64,000 nucleotides of DNA. Origin: Phreatobacter stygius (GTDB lineage: Bacteria; Pseudomonadota; Alphaproteobacteria; Rhizobiales; Phreatobacteraceae). The notes below the pieces were generated by a model. It was not told where the DNA came from. It searched no databases and worked only from the letters and a program-made list of their open reading frames with translations. The first letter of the stretch is position 1; each line of letters starts with the position of its first letter. The DNA lies in the NCBI RefSeq assembly GCF_005144885.1, contig NZ_CP039690.1, positions 5,655,001-5,719,000 of the forward strand. The letters are read 5' to 3'. The translations under genes and the position numbers were made by a program. Below are positions 34,596 to 42,972 of this stretch, one piece after another.

Positions 34596-35636
34596 CTAGC
34601 GGATCGGGTAGGGATATTGCTGGCCGCCTTTCGACCAGAGCGCGTTCAGGCCGCGCGGCAGGCCGAGGCGGGAGCCCGCGCCGACATTGCGCTCGAAGGC
34701 TTCGCCGTAATTGCCGATATGGCGAATGATCCGGTAGGCCCAGTCATTGCCGAGCCCCATGCCCTCGCCATATTTGCCGTCGAGGCCGAGCAGGCGGCGG
34801 ATTTCCGGGTTCTGCGTCGTTTTGGCGAGCTCCTCGACATTGGCGCGGGTCACGCCGAGATCTTCGGCATTCAGCATGGCGTAATGGGCCCAGCGCACGA
34901 TGGCGCTGAAATTCTCGTCGCCGCGGCGGACCGCCGGTCCGAGCGGTTCGCGCGAGATCAGTTCGGGCAGGATGACGAAGTCGTTCGGATTGGCGAATTT
35001 CAGCCGCTCGGCGGCAAGCCCGGACGAGTCGGTGGTGAAGCTGTCGCAGCGGCCGGCTTCGAAAGCCTTCACGCCCTCTTCGTTGGTCTTGAAGCTGACC
35101 ACCTCGTAGCGAAGGTTGTTGGCGCGGAAATAGTCGGCGAGGTTGAGCTCGGTCGTGGTGCCCTGGGTGACGCAGATGGTGGCGCCCGACAGGCCCTTGA
35201 CGGTGGCGACGTTCAGCGCCCGGCGAACCATGAAGCCCTGGCCGTCGAAGAAGTTGATCACCGGCCAGGCCATGCCCATCGCCGTGTCGCGGGCCATCGT
35301 ATAGGTGGCGTTGCGTGAGAGCATGTCGACATCGCCGGTCTGCACCACGATGAAGCGGGTCTGCGTCGTCGTCTGGACGAAGCGGATCTTGGTCGGGTCG
35401 TCGAAGATCGCCGCCGCCACCGCCCGGCAGAGATCGACATCGAGGCCGCGCCACTGCTGCTGGTCGTCCTGATAGCCGAAGCCGGGCAGGCCGGTATGGA
35501 TGCCGCAGGTGAGATAGCCGCGCTGCTTCGCCCGCTCCAGCACATTGGCGTTCTGCGCCTCGGCAGGCCCCGCGAACAGGCCGGCGAGCCCCAGCGCCAG
35601 CGCGCCGAGACGGTATCTGATTGTCTTGCTCATCAT
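34596..35636 (-). CDS. Amino-acid ABC transporter substrate-binding protein (AapJ-like)
   Basis: A 346-residue periplasmic binding protein of the general L-amino-acid (AapJ/BztA) group. A signal peptide (to AGPAEA) is followed by KQRGYLTCGIHTGLPGFGYQ, GLDVDLCRAVAAAIF, GDVDMLSRNATYTMARD, GATICVTQGTTTELNLADYF and the C-terminal RRLLGLDGKYGEGMGLGNDW with the end LGLPRGLNALW. GAGGAGAAG precedes the start. It is the last gene of a five-gene operon; no permease or ATPase is nearby, so it must work with a transporter encoded elsewhere. A paralogue lies downstream of parC. Confidence 0.85.
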   Translation of the reverse strand: MMSKTIRYRLGALALGLAGLFAGPAEAQNANVLERAKQRGYLTCGIHTGLPGFGYQDDQQQWRGLDVDLCRAVAAAIFDDPTKIRFVQTTTQTRFIVVQTGDVDMLSRNATYTMARDTAMGMAWPVINFFDGQGFMVRRALNVATVKGLSGATICVTQGTTTELNLADYFRANNLRYEVVSFKTNEEGVKAFEAGRCDSFTTDSSGLAAERLKFANPNDFVILPELISREPLGPAVRRGDENFSAIVRWAHYAMLNAEDLGVTRANVEELAKTTQNPEIRRLLGLDGKYGEGMGLGNDWAYRIIRHIGNYGEAFERNVGAGSRLGLPRGLNALWSKGGQQYPYPIR

Positions 35637-35659
35637 CGGTCTTCTCCTCTGGAAGTCGC

Positions 35660-36991
35660 TCAGCCGAGGCCCGACAGGGCCGCGTCGACGGCTTCTGCGA
35701 GCCGTTCGACGATCACATCGACAGTGTCGCTGTCGACGATGAAGGGGGGCGCGATCAGCACATGATCGCCGCGCGCGCCGTCGATGGTGCCGCCCATCGG
35801 GTAGACCAGCAGGCCGCGCGCCATCGCCTCGCGCTTGATCCGGGCGTGCAGCTTCAGCTTAGGGTCGAACGGCGCCTTGGCGCCGCGGTCGGCGACCAGT
35901 TCGATGGCCTGGAACAGGCCGCGGCCCCGGATGTCGCCGACATGGTGGTGATTGCCGAAGCGCTCGGTCAGCCGGCGGCTCAGATGGGCGCCCTGCGCCG
36001 TCACATTGTCCAGGAGCCGGTCGCGCTTGATCACCCTCTGCACGGCCAGCGCCGCGGCCGCCGCCAGGGGATGGCCGAGATAGGTGTGGCCGTGCTGGAA
36101 CAGGCCGGAGCCCTTGGCGAAGGCGTCATAGACATGGCCGGCGACCAGCACGGCGCCGATCGGCGCATAGCCGCCGCCGAGCCCCTTGGCGATGGTCATC
36201 AGGTCCGGCGCGATACCCTCCTGCTCGCAGGCGTGCAGCGTGCCGGTGCGGCCCATGCCGCACATCACCTCGTCCAGGATCAAGAGGATGCCGTGCCGGT
36301 CGCAGATCTCGCGGACTTGGCGGAAATAGCCCGGCACCGGCGTGATCGCGCCGGAGGTGGCGCCGCCCACCGTCTCGGCGACGAAGGCGATGACCGTCTC
36401 AGGCCCGAGCCGGTCGATCTCGGCCGCAAGCTCCCGGGCGAGCCTTTCGCCATAGGCCCCGGGGCTCTCGTCGGCCCGCCGGCCGTGATAGTCGAAACAG
36501 GCGGAGACATGGTGCGTCTCGATCAGCAGCGGCTCGAACTGCCGGCGCCGCCATTCATTGCCGCCAATGGCGAGCGCGCCGAGCGTATTGCCGTGATAGC
36601 TCTGCTTGCGGCCAATGAAGCGGGTGCGCTGCGGTTCGCCACGCTCGACGAAATATTGCCGCGCCATTTTCATCGCGGCCTCGATCGCCTCCGAGCCGCC
36701 GGAGACGAAATAGACATGGCTGATGCCGGGCGGCGCATCGGTCACCAGCGTCGCACCCAGCTCCTCGGCCACCGCGGTGGTGAAGAAGCTGGTATGGGCA
36801 TAAGCGAGCCTGTCGAGCTGGGCATGCATGGCGGCCAGCACGTCCGGATGCGCATGGCCGAGGCAGGACACCGCGGCGCCGCCCGAGGCGTCGATATAGT
36901 CGCGGCCTTGCGCGTCGGTGATGGTCACGCCGCGGCCCGAGGCCGCGACGGGATAGTCTTGCGCGAGGGCGCGGTGCAGAACCTTGGTCAT
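35660..36991 (-). CDS. Class III (PLP-dependent) aminotransferase
   Basis: A 443-residue aspartate-aminotransferase-family class III enzyme, which moves an amino group between an omega- or other amino acid and a keto acid. Landmarks: GGAAVSCLGHAHPDVLAAM, FVSGGSEAIEAAMKMARQYF, QSYHGNTLGAL, the cofactor-stacking LLILDEVMCGMGRTG and the PLP-binding Lys in MTIAKGLGGGYAPIGAV. The C-terminal domain ends with LIAPPFIVDSDTVDVIVERL. Length fits the family. The start overlaps the end of the RpiR gene by four bases (ATGA), so the two are coupled. The amino donor cannot be deduced. Confidence 0.88.
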   Translation of the reverse strand: MTKVLHRALAQDYPVAASGRGVTITDAQGRDYIDASGGAAVSCLGHAHPDVLAAMHAQLDRLAYAHTSFFTTAVAEELGATLVTDAPPGISHVYFVSGGSEAIEAAMKMARQYFVERGEPQRTRFIGRKQSYHGNTLGALAIGGNEWRRRQFEPLLIETHHVSACFDYHGRRADESPGAYGERLARELAAEIDRLGPETVIAFVAETVGGATSGAITPVPGYFRQVREICDRHGILLILDEVMCGMGRTGTLHACEQEGIAPDLMTIAKGLGGGYAPIGAVLVAGHVYDAFAKGSGLFQHGHTYLGHPLAAAAALAVQRVIKRDRLLDNVTAQGAHLSRRLTERFGNHHHVGDIRGRGLFQAIELVADRGAKAPFDPKLKLHARIKREAMARGLLVYPMGGTIDGARGDHVLIAPPFIVDSDTVDVIVERLAEAVDAALSGLG

Positions 36992-37881
36992 CGGCGGCTC
37001 GGTCTCTGCTGGCGGGGGTTGAGATAGGTGTCGAAGGCGGCGAGCTGGCTCTCGCTGCCGGCCAGGGCTTCAAGCGCCTTGTCGCCCTGGCGGGCGGCAA
37101 CCAGCGCCGCCAGGCATTCGACCGCGGCGAAGGCCGGCGTCATGGTGTGGAAGAAGCTCGGCGTCTCCGTGCGCACCAGCACGACGGCCCCGGCGAGCTT
37201 GGCGAGCGGCGACAGCGCGCTGTCGGTCAGGGCGACGATGGTCGCGCCTTGCGCCCGCGCGAATTCGGCGGCCTGCAGGGTCAGCCGGGTATAGGGTTTC
37301 ACGGTCACCGCGAACAGGATGTCGCCCGGCCCGATGCCGCGCAGCGCATCGACGCCGCGGCCGCCGGCGCCGTCGGCCAGCACCGAAACCGAGCCGACCA
37401 GCGCGCGAATGTAATCGAACATGAAGGCCGCGGGGAAAGCCGACCTGAGACCGAAGCAGAACACCCGCTCGGCGCCGGCGATCAGGTCGGCGGCGCGCGC
37501 CAGCCGGGCCGCCGAATCCGCACCCGCCAGCGCTTTCAGATGCACGTCGAGCGTGCCGAACATGTCGGTGATCAAAGCCGCGTCGCCGGTGTCGACATGG
37601 CGCGAGATCAGCTCGGCGGCGCGGCCGTGAAAGCTGTCCGGCCGTTCGCGGATCGAAGCCGCGAAGGCCTGGCGCAAGGCGTCATAACCGGCAAGGCCGA
37701 GCCGCTGGGCGAGTCGGGTCAGCGTCGCCGGCGTCAGGCCGGCGCGCTTGGCCTGTTCGCGGGTGGTCAGCAGCGCCACATCGGCCGGATGATCCAGCAC
37801 CCAGCGCGCCGCCGACTGCAATTGCGGCGGCAGGCCGTCGAAGCCCTCGGTCAGATCTGCGGTCAGCCTTGCCTCGTCCAT
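36988..37881 (-). CDS. MurR/RpiR-family transcriptional regulator
   Basis: A 297-residue regulator. Residues 1-85 form the N-terminal helix-turn-helix (QSAARWVLDHPADVALLTTR then AGLTPATLTRLAQRLGLAGY), and about 125-260 the SIS sugar-isomerase domain (VFCFGLRSAFPAAFMFDYIR, GDILFAVTVKPYTRLTLQAA, TIVALTDSALSPLA). RpiR proteins usually sense a phosphorylated or small metabolite. A perfect palindrome 31 bases before its start codon suggests autoregulation. It is coupled to the aminotransferase gene. Confidence 0.88.
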   Translation of the reverse strand: MDEARLTADLTEGFDGLPPQLQSAARWVLDHPADVALLTTREQAKRAGLTPATLTRLAQRLGLAGYDALRQAFAASIRERPDSFHGRAAELISRHVDTGDAALITDMFGTLDVHLKALAGADSAARLARAADLIAGAERVFCFGLRSAFPAAFMFDYIRALVGSVSVLADGAGGRGVDALRGIGPGDILFAVTVKPYTRLTLQAAEFARAQGATIVALTDSALSPLAKLAGAVVLVRTETPSFFHTMTPAFAAVECLAALVAARQGDKALEALAGSESQLAAFDTYLNPRQQRPSRR

Positions 37882-37911
37882 GGAGGCGGAGCCTAGCAGG
37901 CCTCATGAGGA

Positions 37912-37929
37912 ATGAAACAGATGTTTCAT
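37912..37929. promoter_or_regulatory. Perfect palindromic operator before rpiR-type gene
   Basis: ATGAAACAGATGTTTCAT: two perfect 8-base arms around GA, in the 95-bp gap between the Bug-type gene and the RpiR gene. RpiR-family sites typically contain GAAA/TTTC arms, so this is a strong candidate for autoregulation. A weaker TGAAAT half-site is seen upstream of the first operon gene near 40.0 kb. Confidence 0.65.
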
Positions 37930-37976
37930 ATCCTCCGGAATGATCCGAATGGATCGACGGTTATTGCGCCGCGATG

Positions 37977-38948
37977 TCATTGCGGTTCGATCTTGGCCTC
38001 GGCGACCAGCGCGACATAGCGGGCATATTCGGCCGAGATGAACGCGGCGAAGGCTTGCGAACCGAGATTCTCGGGTTCGAAGCCGAGATCGCCGAGCCGC
38101 GATTTGAAACCCTCGCTCGCCACCACCTTGGCAATGGCGCCTTCGAGCGTCGCGACGACCGGCGCCGGCAGTCCGGCCGGCCCCCAGACGCCGTACCAGG
38201 TCTCGAGATCGAGGCCCGGATAGCCGAGTTCGGCGAAGGTCGGTACATCCGGCAGGTGCGGCGAGCGCGTCTTGGAGCCGATCGCCAGCGCCTTGACCCG
38301 GCCGCCGCGGATCTGCGGCAAGGCCGACAGGATCGGATCGATGAAGGCCGAGACATGGCCGGCGATCAGGTCGTTCACCGCCGGTCCGCCGCCGCGATAG
38401 AGCACGAAGGGCAATTGCACGCCGGAGCGCAGCCGGAACAGCTCGGTCATCATGTGTCCGGCCGAACCGAAGCCGGAGATGGCGAAATTCATCTTGGCCG
38501 GCTCGGCCTTGGCCTTGGCGATGAACTGGGCCAGCGTATCGACGCCGAGCGAGGGCGGTACCGAGAACACCACCGGGCCGCGGGCGACCTTGTAGATCGG
38601 CGTGAAGTCCTTGATCACGTCGAAGCCGGCCGGCTCCTTGCGGGTCAACGGGTTCACGATGTGGATCGAGGCGTTGAAATAGAGCGTGTAGCCGTCGGCC
38701 GGCTGCTTGGTGACATAGTTGGCGCCGACGACGCCCGAGGCGCCGGCGCGGTTTTCCACCACGAAGCCCTGTTTCAACTCGCCGTCGAGCCCCTGGGCGA
38801 CCAGGCGGGCGACCACGTCGACCGGCCCGCCGGCGGCATGCGGCACCACCATGGTGACGCCGCGCGACGGATAGGCCTGGGCCTGCGCGGAGCCGGGCAG
38901 GGCAAGGGCGCCGGCGCCGGCAATCTTCAGGAAATCACGACGGTCCAT
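37977..38948 (-). CDS. Bug-type (tripartite tricarboxylate) substrate-binding protein
   Basis: A 323-residue periplasmic binding protein of the TctC/Bug family, which binds carboxylates or similar small acids. The N terminus is Tat-like (MDRRDFLKIAGAGALALPG). Family landmarks: YPSRGVTMVVPHAAGGPVDV, VENRAGASGVVGANYV, QPADGYTLYFN, KVKALAIGSKTRSPHLPDVP, with variation, and FAELGYPGLDLETWYGVWGP. No TctA/TctB membrane genes are adjacent. It lies 14 bases downstream of the DapA-like gene, in the same operon. Confidence 0.87.
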   Translation of the reverse strand: MDRRDFLKIAGAGALALPGSAQAQAYPSRGVTMVVPHAAGGPVDVVARLVAQGLDGELKQGFVVENRAGASGVVGANYVTKQPADGYTLYFNASIHIVNPLTRKEPAGFDVIKDFTPIYKVARGPVVFSVPPSLGVDTLAQFIAKAKAEPAKMNFAISGFGSAGHMMTELFRLRSGVQLPFVLYRGGGPAVNDLIAGHVSAFIDPILSALPQIRGGRVKALAIGSKTRSPHLPDVPTFAELGYPGLDLETWYGVWGPAGLPAPVVATLEGAIAKVVASEGFKSRLGDLGFEPENLGSQAFAAFISAEYARYVALVAEAKIEPQ

Positions 38949-38961
38949 CGGTCCCAGATCC

Positions 38962-39912
38962 TCAGGCCGCGATCGCCGAAAGCGGCTGGATCTTGTAGGC
39001 GTAGCGCTTGTCGAGCCCGAGCTCCTGAATGATGCGGACGCCCTTGGCCAGCGCCTCGCCCTCCAGATTGGTCAGCGGCCGGCGGAGATCGCCGACCGGC
39101 AGCCCGACCGCCTTCATCAGCGATTTCACCGCCACCGGATTGATCGCCGAATAGGTGTAGTGGAGCAGCGGCAACAGGCCGAGATAAGCGTTCTTGAAAC
39201 CCTCGGCTTCGGCATAACCCGTCCAGGGCTTGGAAATGGTGGCGAGTTCGGCCGGCGCCAGATTGCCGGTCATGTTGGCCGTGCCGTGGCCGCCGAGGCT
39301 CATGGTCGGCACGACGAGGCCGAGATTGGGGCTGTCGCAGCACATCACCGAGACGTCGGTGCGGGCCGCCAGCACCTGGGCCACCTGGCCGACGCGGGTG
39401 GTCGATTCCTTGTGCACCACATAGTTCGGGTGCTTGAAGATGCGGATCAGGTTGTCCCAGTGCAGGTCGGTCTTCACCCGCGGCGGATTGTTGTAGATGC
39501 CGAGCGGCAGACTGGTCGCGTCGGCGACGTCGAGGAAGAAGCGCTCGATGTCGCCTTCCGACGCGCAGATATAGGCGGGCGCCGCCAGGATCGCGCCGTC
39601 GGCGCCATGGTCGCGGGCGAAATTCACATTGGCGATGGTGGTGTCGGTATTGTTGCCGGTGCAGCCGTAGAACAGCGGCATGCCGGCGGTCTTCATCTTG
39701 GCGGTCTCGACGATGATCGCCTTCTTCTCTTCGGGCGACAGCAGCGAGGTCTCGCCGGTCGAGCCCATGATCAGGATGGCGCCGGTGCCGTTGCGCTCAT
39801 GGAAGCCGAGCAGCTCCCGGAAGGCGCCGAAATCCACCTGTCCGGTCTTGTCGAAGGGCGTGACCAGAGCCACGAAGGAACCGGTGAGCTTCTTGTTCGG
39901 CAGTGTCGTCAT
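38962..39912 (-). CDS. Dihydrodipicolinate synthase family aldolase/lyase
   Basis: A 316-residue (beta/alpha)8 enzyme of the DapA/NAL family, which makes a Schiff base between Lys and pyruvate or a keto acid. Visible motifs are LTGSFVALVTPFDKTGQVDF, IMGSTGETSLLSPEE (substrate carboxylate loop), YNNPPRVKTDL (Tyr of the catalytic relay) and VVHKESTTRVGQVAQV with the likely Schiff-base Lys. It is unlikely to be the biosynthetic DapA, because it heads an operon with an aminotransferase and uptake proteins and has an unusual C terminus. The start begins MTTLPNKKLTG; a longer frame exists upstream. Substrate unknown; keto-sugar acids or hydroxyproline-derived acids are possible. Confidence 0.85.
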   Translation of the reverse strand: MTTLPNKKLTGSFVALVTPFDKTGQVDFGAFRELLGFHERNGTGAILIMGSTGETSLLSPEEKKAIIVETAKMKTAGMPLFYGCTGNNTDTTIANVNFARDHGADGAILAAPAYICASEGDIERFFLDVADATSLPLGIYNNPPRVKTDLHWDNLIRIFKHPNYVVHKESTTRVGQVAQVLAARTDVSVMCCDSPNLGLVVPTMSLGGHGTANMTGNLAPAELATISKPWTGYAEAEGFKNAYLGLLPLLHYTYSAINPVAVKSLMKAVGLPVGDLRRPLTNLEGEALAKGVRIIQELGLDKRYAYKIQPLSAIAA

Positions 39913-40123
39913 GGCAGCCTCGATGTCAGGATCGGGGCCGATGCTCCGGCGCGGCTTCCCTGAAGTCAAGGCAGTGCTGCAATGCGGCACGAAGCAACAG
40001 TCAATTTGAAATGTTGTTCTTCTGCATCACATGAAATTGCCTTAGTTTTTACCCTCTGTTGACCATGACAAGGCTTGATGAAGCAGCTAGACCGCCAGCG
40101 GGCGTAAAATTCATCGAGCGACC

Positions 40124-41512
40124 ATGCTTAAGGTGCAGACCGTGTCGAGCGAAGCGGGAGTGAGGAGGTCGGCGGGCATTTGGCTCGCGACGCTCGGTGT
40201 CGCGGCGCTGATGACGTGGCCCGGGGCGGCGCAGGCCCAGATGCCGGCCGTCTGCCAGCAGATCCAGAGCCAGCTCGCCCGTCTCGACAGTGCTCCTTCC
40301 GGCGGCGGCAACCGGCGTTTCGCGGCTCTGGCCGGCCGCCAGCGCGGCGAGATTGCCAATGCCCAGCGGCAATATCAGGCCGCCGGCTGCGGCGGCTTCT
40401 TCCAGAGCGGCCAATGCGCCGCGCTCAGCCAGCATATTGGCCGGATGCAGGCCAACCTGGCTCAGTTGGACGCGCAGGGCGGCGGCGGCGGTGGCGGCAA
40501 CGGCCCGCAGCGCGCCCGTCTGATGGCGGCTTTCGACGCCAATGGCTGCCGCGGCGGCGTGCGCCAGGCGGCGGCGCCTTCGCGCGGCGGCTTCTTCTCC
40601 GACGAGACGCCCGAGCGGCAGATCTACCGGCGCGCCCAGACGCCGGATGCCGACCGGCCGCAGGCCGCCTATCAGGCGCCGGGCCAGGGTGGTTTCGGCG
40701 GCTTCATCGAACAATTGTTCGGCGGCGGCCGGCGCGAACCGGCGCGCCAGGATCCGGCAATGATCGAAACGCCGCCCTCCGACCGGCCGCTGGCGCCGCT
40801 CGGCGAGGACGGCGAGCAGCGGCCGCGCGGCGTCGGTTACCGGGCGGTCTGCGTGCGCCTGTGCGACGGCGCCTTCTTCCCGATGACCTCCTCGCCCCGG
40901 CCGGGCTCCGGCCTGGACGACGAGGAAATGTGCCAGGTCCAATGCCCGGGTACCGAAGTGGCGCTGTTCCGCATGCGCGACGACCGGATCGAGAACGCGG
41001 TCTCGTCGACCGGCCGGTCCTATTCGTCGCTGCCCAACGCGCTGCGCTTCCGCACCCGTTTCGATTCCGCCTGCACCTGCCGGCCGCCCAACGGCTCCTG
41101 GGCGGAGACCTTCGCCAACCGGGTCGACCCGACATTGCGCTCCGGCGACCAGGTGGTCTCGGCCGAACAGGCGCGCCTCCTGTCGCTGCCGGTCGCCCAG
41201 CGCGCCACCGTGCGCGACGAGATCGCCGCCGAGCAACGGGCGCGCCGCGACGCCGAACGGCAGACCCGCACCGAGCGCAGCCGCGGCCGCGACGGCTCGC
41301 TGCCGGCAACCATCGGGCTCGACGGCACGGTCAGGGCGCCGTCGGCGCCCCAGCCGCCCGACATTCGCGGCACCGGCCCGAATGCGGCTCCGGCGGCCGA
41401 GCCGCCGGCCGCCACCGAGACGGCGACCGACACCGAGCGCCGGCCGGTGCGCGTCATCGGGCCGGTCCTGGCGCCGCGTGCCGAGGCGCCGCGCCTGCCG
41501 AGCGGCGGATGA
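40124..41512 (+). CDS. DUF2865 secreted protein
   Basis: A 462-residue exported protein. A signal peptide ends around GAAQAQ. The conserved DUF2865 core lies at about residues 240-330: YRAVCVRLCDGAFFPMTSS, EEMCQVQCPGTEVALFRMR and SLPNALRFRTRFDSACTC, with six cysteines that probably pair in the periplasm. Flanks are low complexity (Gly/Arg/Gln before, Pro/Ala/Thr after). The family is widespread in Hyphomicrobiales and has no known function. A 499-residue frame on the other strand is a shadow. Confidence 0.85.
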   Translation: MLKVQTVSSEAGVRRSAGIWLATLGVAALMTWPGAAQAQMPAVCQQIQSQLARLDSAPSGGGNRRFAALAGRQRGEIANAQRQYQAAGCGGFFQSGQCAALSQHIGRMQANLAQLDAQGGGGGGGNGPQRARLMAAFDANGCRGGVRQAAAPSRGGFFSDETPERQIYRRAQTPDADRPQAAYQAPGQGGFGGFIEQLFGGGRREPARQDPAMIETPPSDRPLAPLGEDGEQRPRGVGYRAVCVRLCDGAFFPMTSSPRPGSGLDDEEMCQVQCPGTEVALFRMRDDRIENAVSSTGRSYSSLPNALRFRTRFDSACTCRPPNGSWAETFANRVDPTLRSGDQVVSAEQARLLSLPVAQRATVRDEIAAEQRARRDAERQTRTERSRGRDGSLPATIGLDGTVRAPSAPQPPDIRGTGPNAAPAAEPPAATETATDTERRPVRVIGPVLAPRAEAPRLPSGG

Positions 41513-41540
41513 GCCGTTTCGTTCCGATCCGGCAGTGGTC

Positions 41541-41855
41541 ATGGACATGCTGACTTCCGCTCTGGCCTGGGTTGCGCTTGCCGCGGCGGCGCTCTGGCTC
41601 CTGTCGTTCTGGCCGCGCTATGTGGCGAGCCAGCTCGGGCTTCCCGCCAAGGCGTTCCTGAGGAAACCCTGGGCGAGGGGGCTCAAGCCCTATCAGGACC
41701 ATTGGCCCTTCATTTCCTACGGCTTCTACCGATTTCTGATCACCCGCGGCCATGTGCTTGAAATGATTCTGGCGGTGATCACCTTCGTCATGGTGTCGCG
41801 CGCCCTGAGCGTGTTCCTGAAGACCGCCGGCGCGGTCGCGCGCGGCCAGTCCTGA
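41541..41855 (+). CDS. Hypothetical membrane protein, 104 residues
   Basis: Two hydrophobic helices (SALAWVALAAAALWLLSFW and VLEMILAVITFVMVSRALSV) flank a conserved-looking hydrophilic loop (KPWARGLKPYQDHWPFISYG). No family is recognised. It starts 28 bases after the DUF2865 gene, so the two may be cotranscribed. The 240 bp that follow hold no gene I can support. Confidence 0.6.
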   Translation: MDMLTSALAWVALAAAALWLLSFWPRYVASQLGLPAKAFLRKPWARGLKPYQDHWPFISYGFYRFLITRGHVLEMILAVITFVMVSRALSVFLKTAGAVARGQS

Positions 41856-42095
41856 GCTCACCCTTCCCCGACGGTCGGCGCCGAGGCGGGGCGGGCCGGC
41901 CAGGTCACAGTGTTGGATCGAGCGTCCTTCCAGGCTGATCAAATTGCTCTGACAGCGCGCCCTCCGGCGGCTAAAATGCGCGTGGCTGGCCGGGGTCCGG
42001 ATCAAGGCTTCAGGTCGGTGCCAGGCGTCCCTGGGGCCTGGTTGAGCCCGGCCGCTCAATCAGCATCGTGAGGTTGCCGGATCAGGAGGCCGACG

Positions 42096-42788
42096 ATGAC
42101 TACCAAGCTGAATATTCTGTTGGTCCATGGCGCATGGGGCGACGGCTCGCATTGGCGCCACGTCATTCCGCCGCTGCATTTCAGAGGCTATCGGGTCTGG
42201 GCGGCGCAGAATCCGCTCACCTCATTGGCCGAGGATATCGAGCGCACGACCAAGCTCGCTGGGAGCCGGGATGGCCCGACCCTGCTCGTCGGCCACTCCT
42301 ATGGCGGAATGGTCATCACGGGCGCGGGGCACCTGCCTGATGTCGTGGGCCTGGTCTATGTTGCAGCCTTCGCCCCCGACGAAGGCGAAAGCCCCGGCGG
42401 CATTTTCGCGCTGCGGGAACCACCGCCGGGAGCGGCCATCATTCGTCCGGATCAACACGGGTTCCTCTGGCTCGACCCGGACCGATTCCGCGAATGCTTC
42501 TGCCAGGATGTCGACAAGGCCGAGGCGCTGGTCATGGCACTGGCGCAGAAGCCGATCGCGGCCCGCTGTTTCGATGACGCGTCTGGACCGCCGGCATGGA
42601 AAGTGAAGCCGAGCTGGTACCAGATTTCTGCGAACGATCGCATGATCCCGCCGGAAACCCAGCGCTGGTTCGCGGAACGCATGAACCCCAGGAGGACGAT
42701 GACCTTGCCGGCGAGCCATGCTTCCCTGGCGTCGCATGCCGACGAAATCGTCGCCCTGATCGAGGAAGCGGCCGAGGCGGTCATGTGA
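42096..42788 (+). CDS. Alpha/beta hydrolase
   Basis: A 230-residue cytoplasmic alpha/beta hydrolase of the small esterase type (EstC-like). The N-terminal strand LNILLVHGAWGDGSHW gives the oxyanion loop; the nucleophile is the Ser in VGHSYGGMVITGAG; the Asp is in YQISANDRMIPPE and the His in LPASHASLASHADEI. Family members hydrolyse esters or lactones; the substrate is unknown. GGAGG lies about eight bases before the ATG. Confidence 0.85.
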   Translation: MTTKLNILLVHGAWGDGSHWRHVIPPLHFRGYRVWAAQNPLTSLAEDIERTTKLAGSRDGPTLLVGHSYGGMVITGAGHLPDVVGLVYVAAFAPDEGESPGGIFALREPPPGAAIIRPDQHGFLWLDPDRFRECFCQDVDKAEALVMALAQKPIAARCFDDASGPPAWKVKPSWYQISANDRMIPPETQRWFAERMNPRRTMTLPASHASLASHADEIVALIEEAAEAVM

Positions 42789-42972
42789 GGGCTCGCGCGA
42801 CCGCGCCCATTGCCGTGCTGCGGGGCCCGAAAGATCGTGCGTCGTCCTGAAGCCGCGGGCGCCGTGGCCTGCGAGCAAGTGGTAAGCTCGCCATCTCGAC
42901 AGTGGACGGCCGGCCGCGCCATGGTGCATGAAGGTCGTCGGTCGTTGCATTTGTAACCATCCGCGGGCGCGC

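Noticed and set aside
40049-41548. Minus-strand 499-codon frame opposite the DUF2865 gene
   Set aside because: The plus frame has a signal peptide and the conserved Cys-rich DUF2865 core; the minus frame is low-complexity Arg/Ala/Gly.
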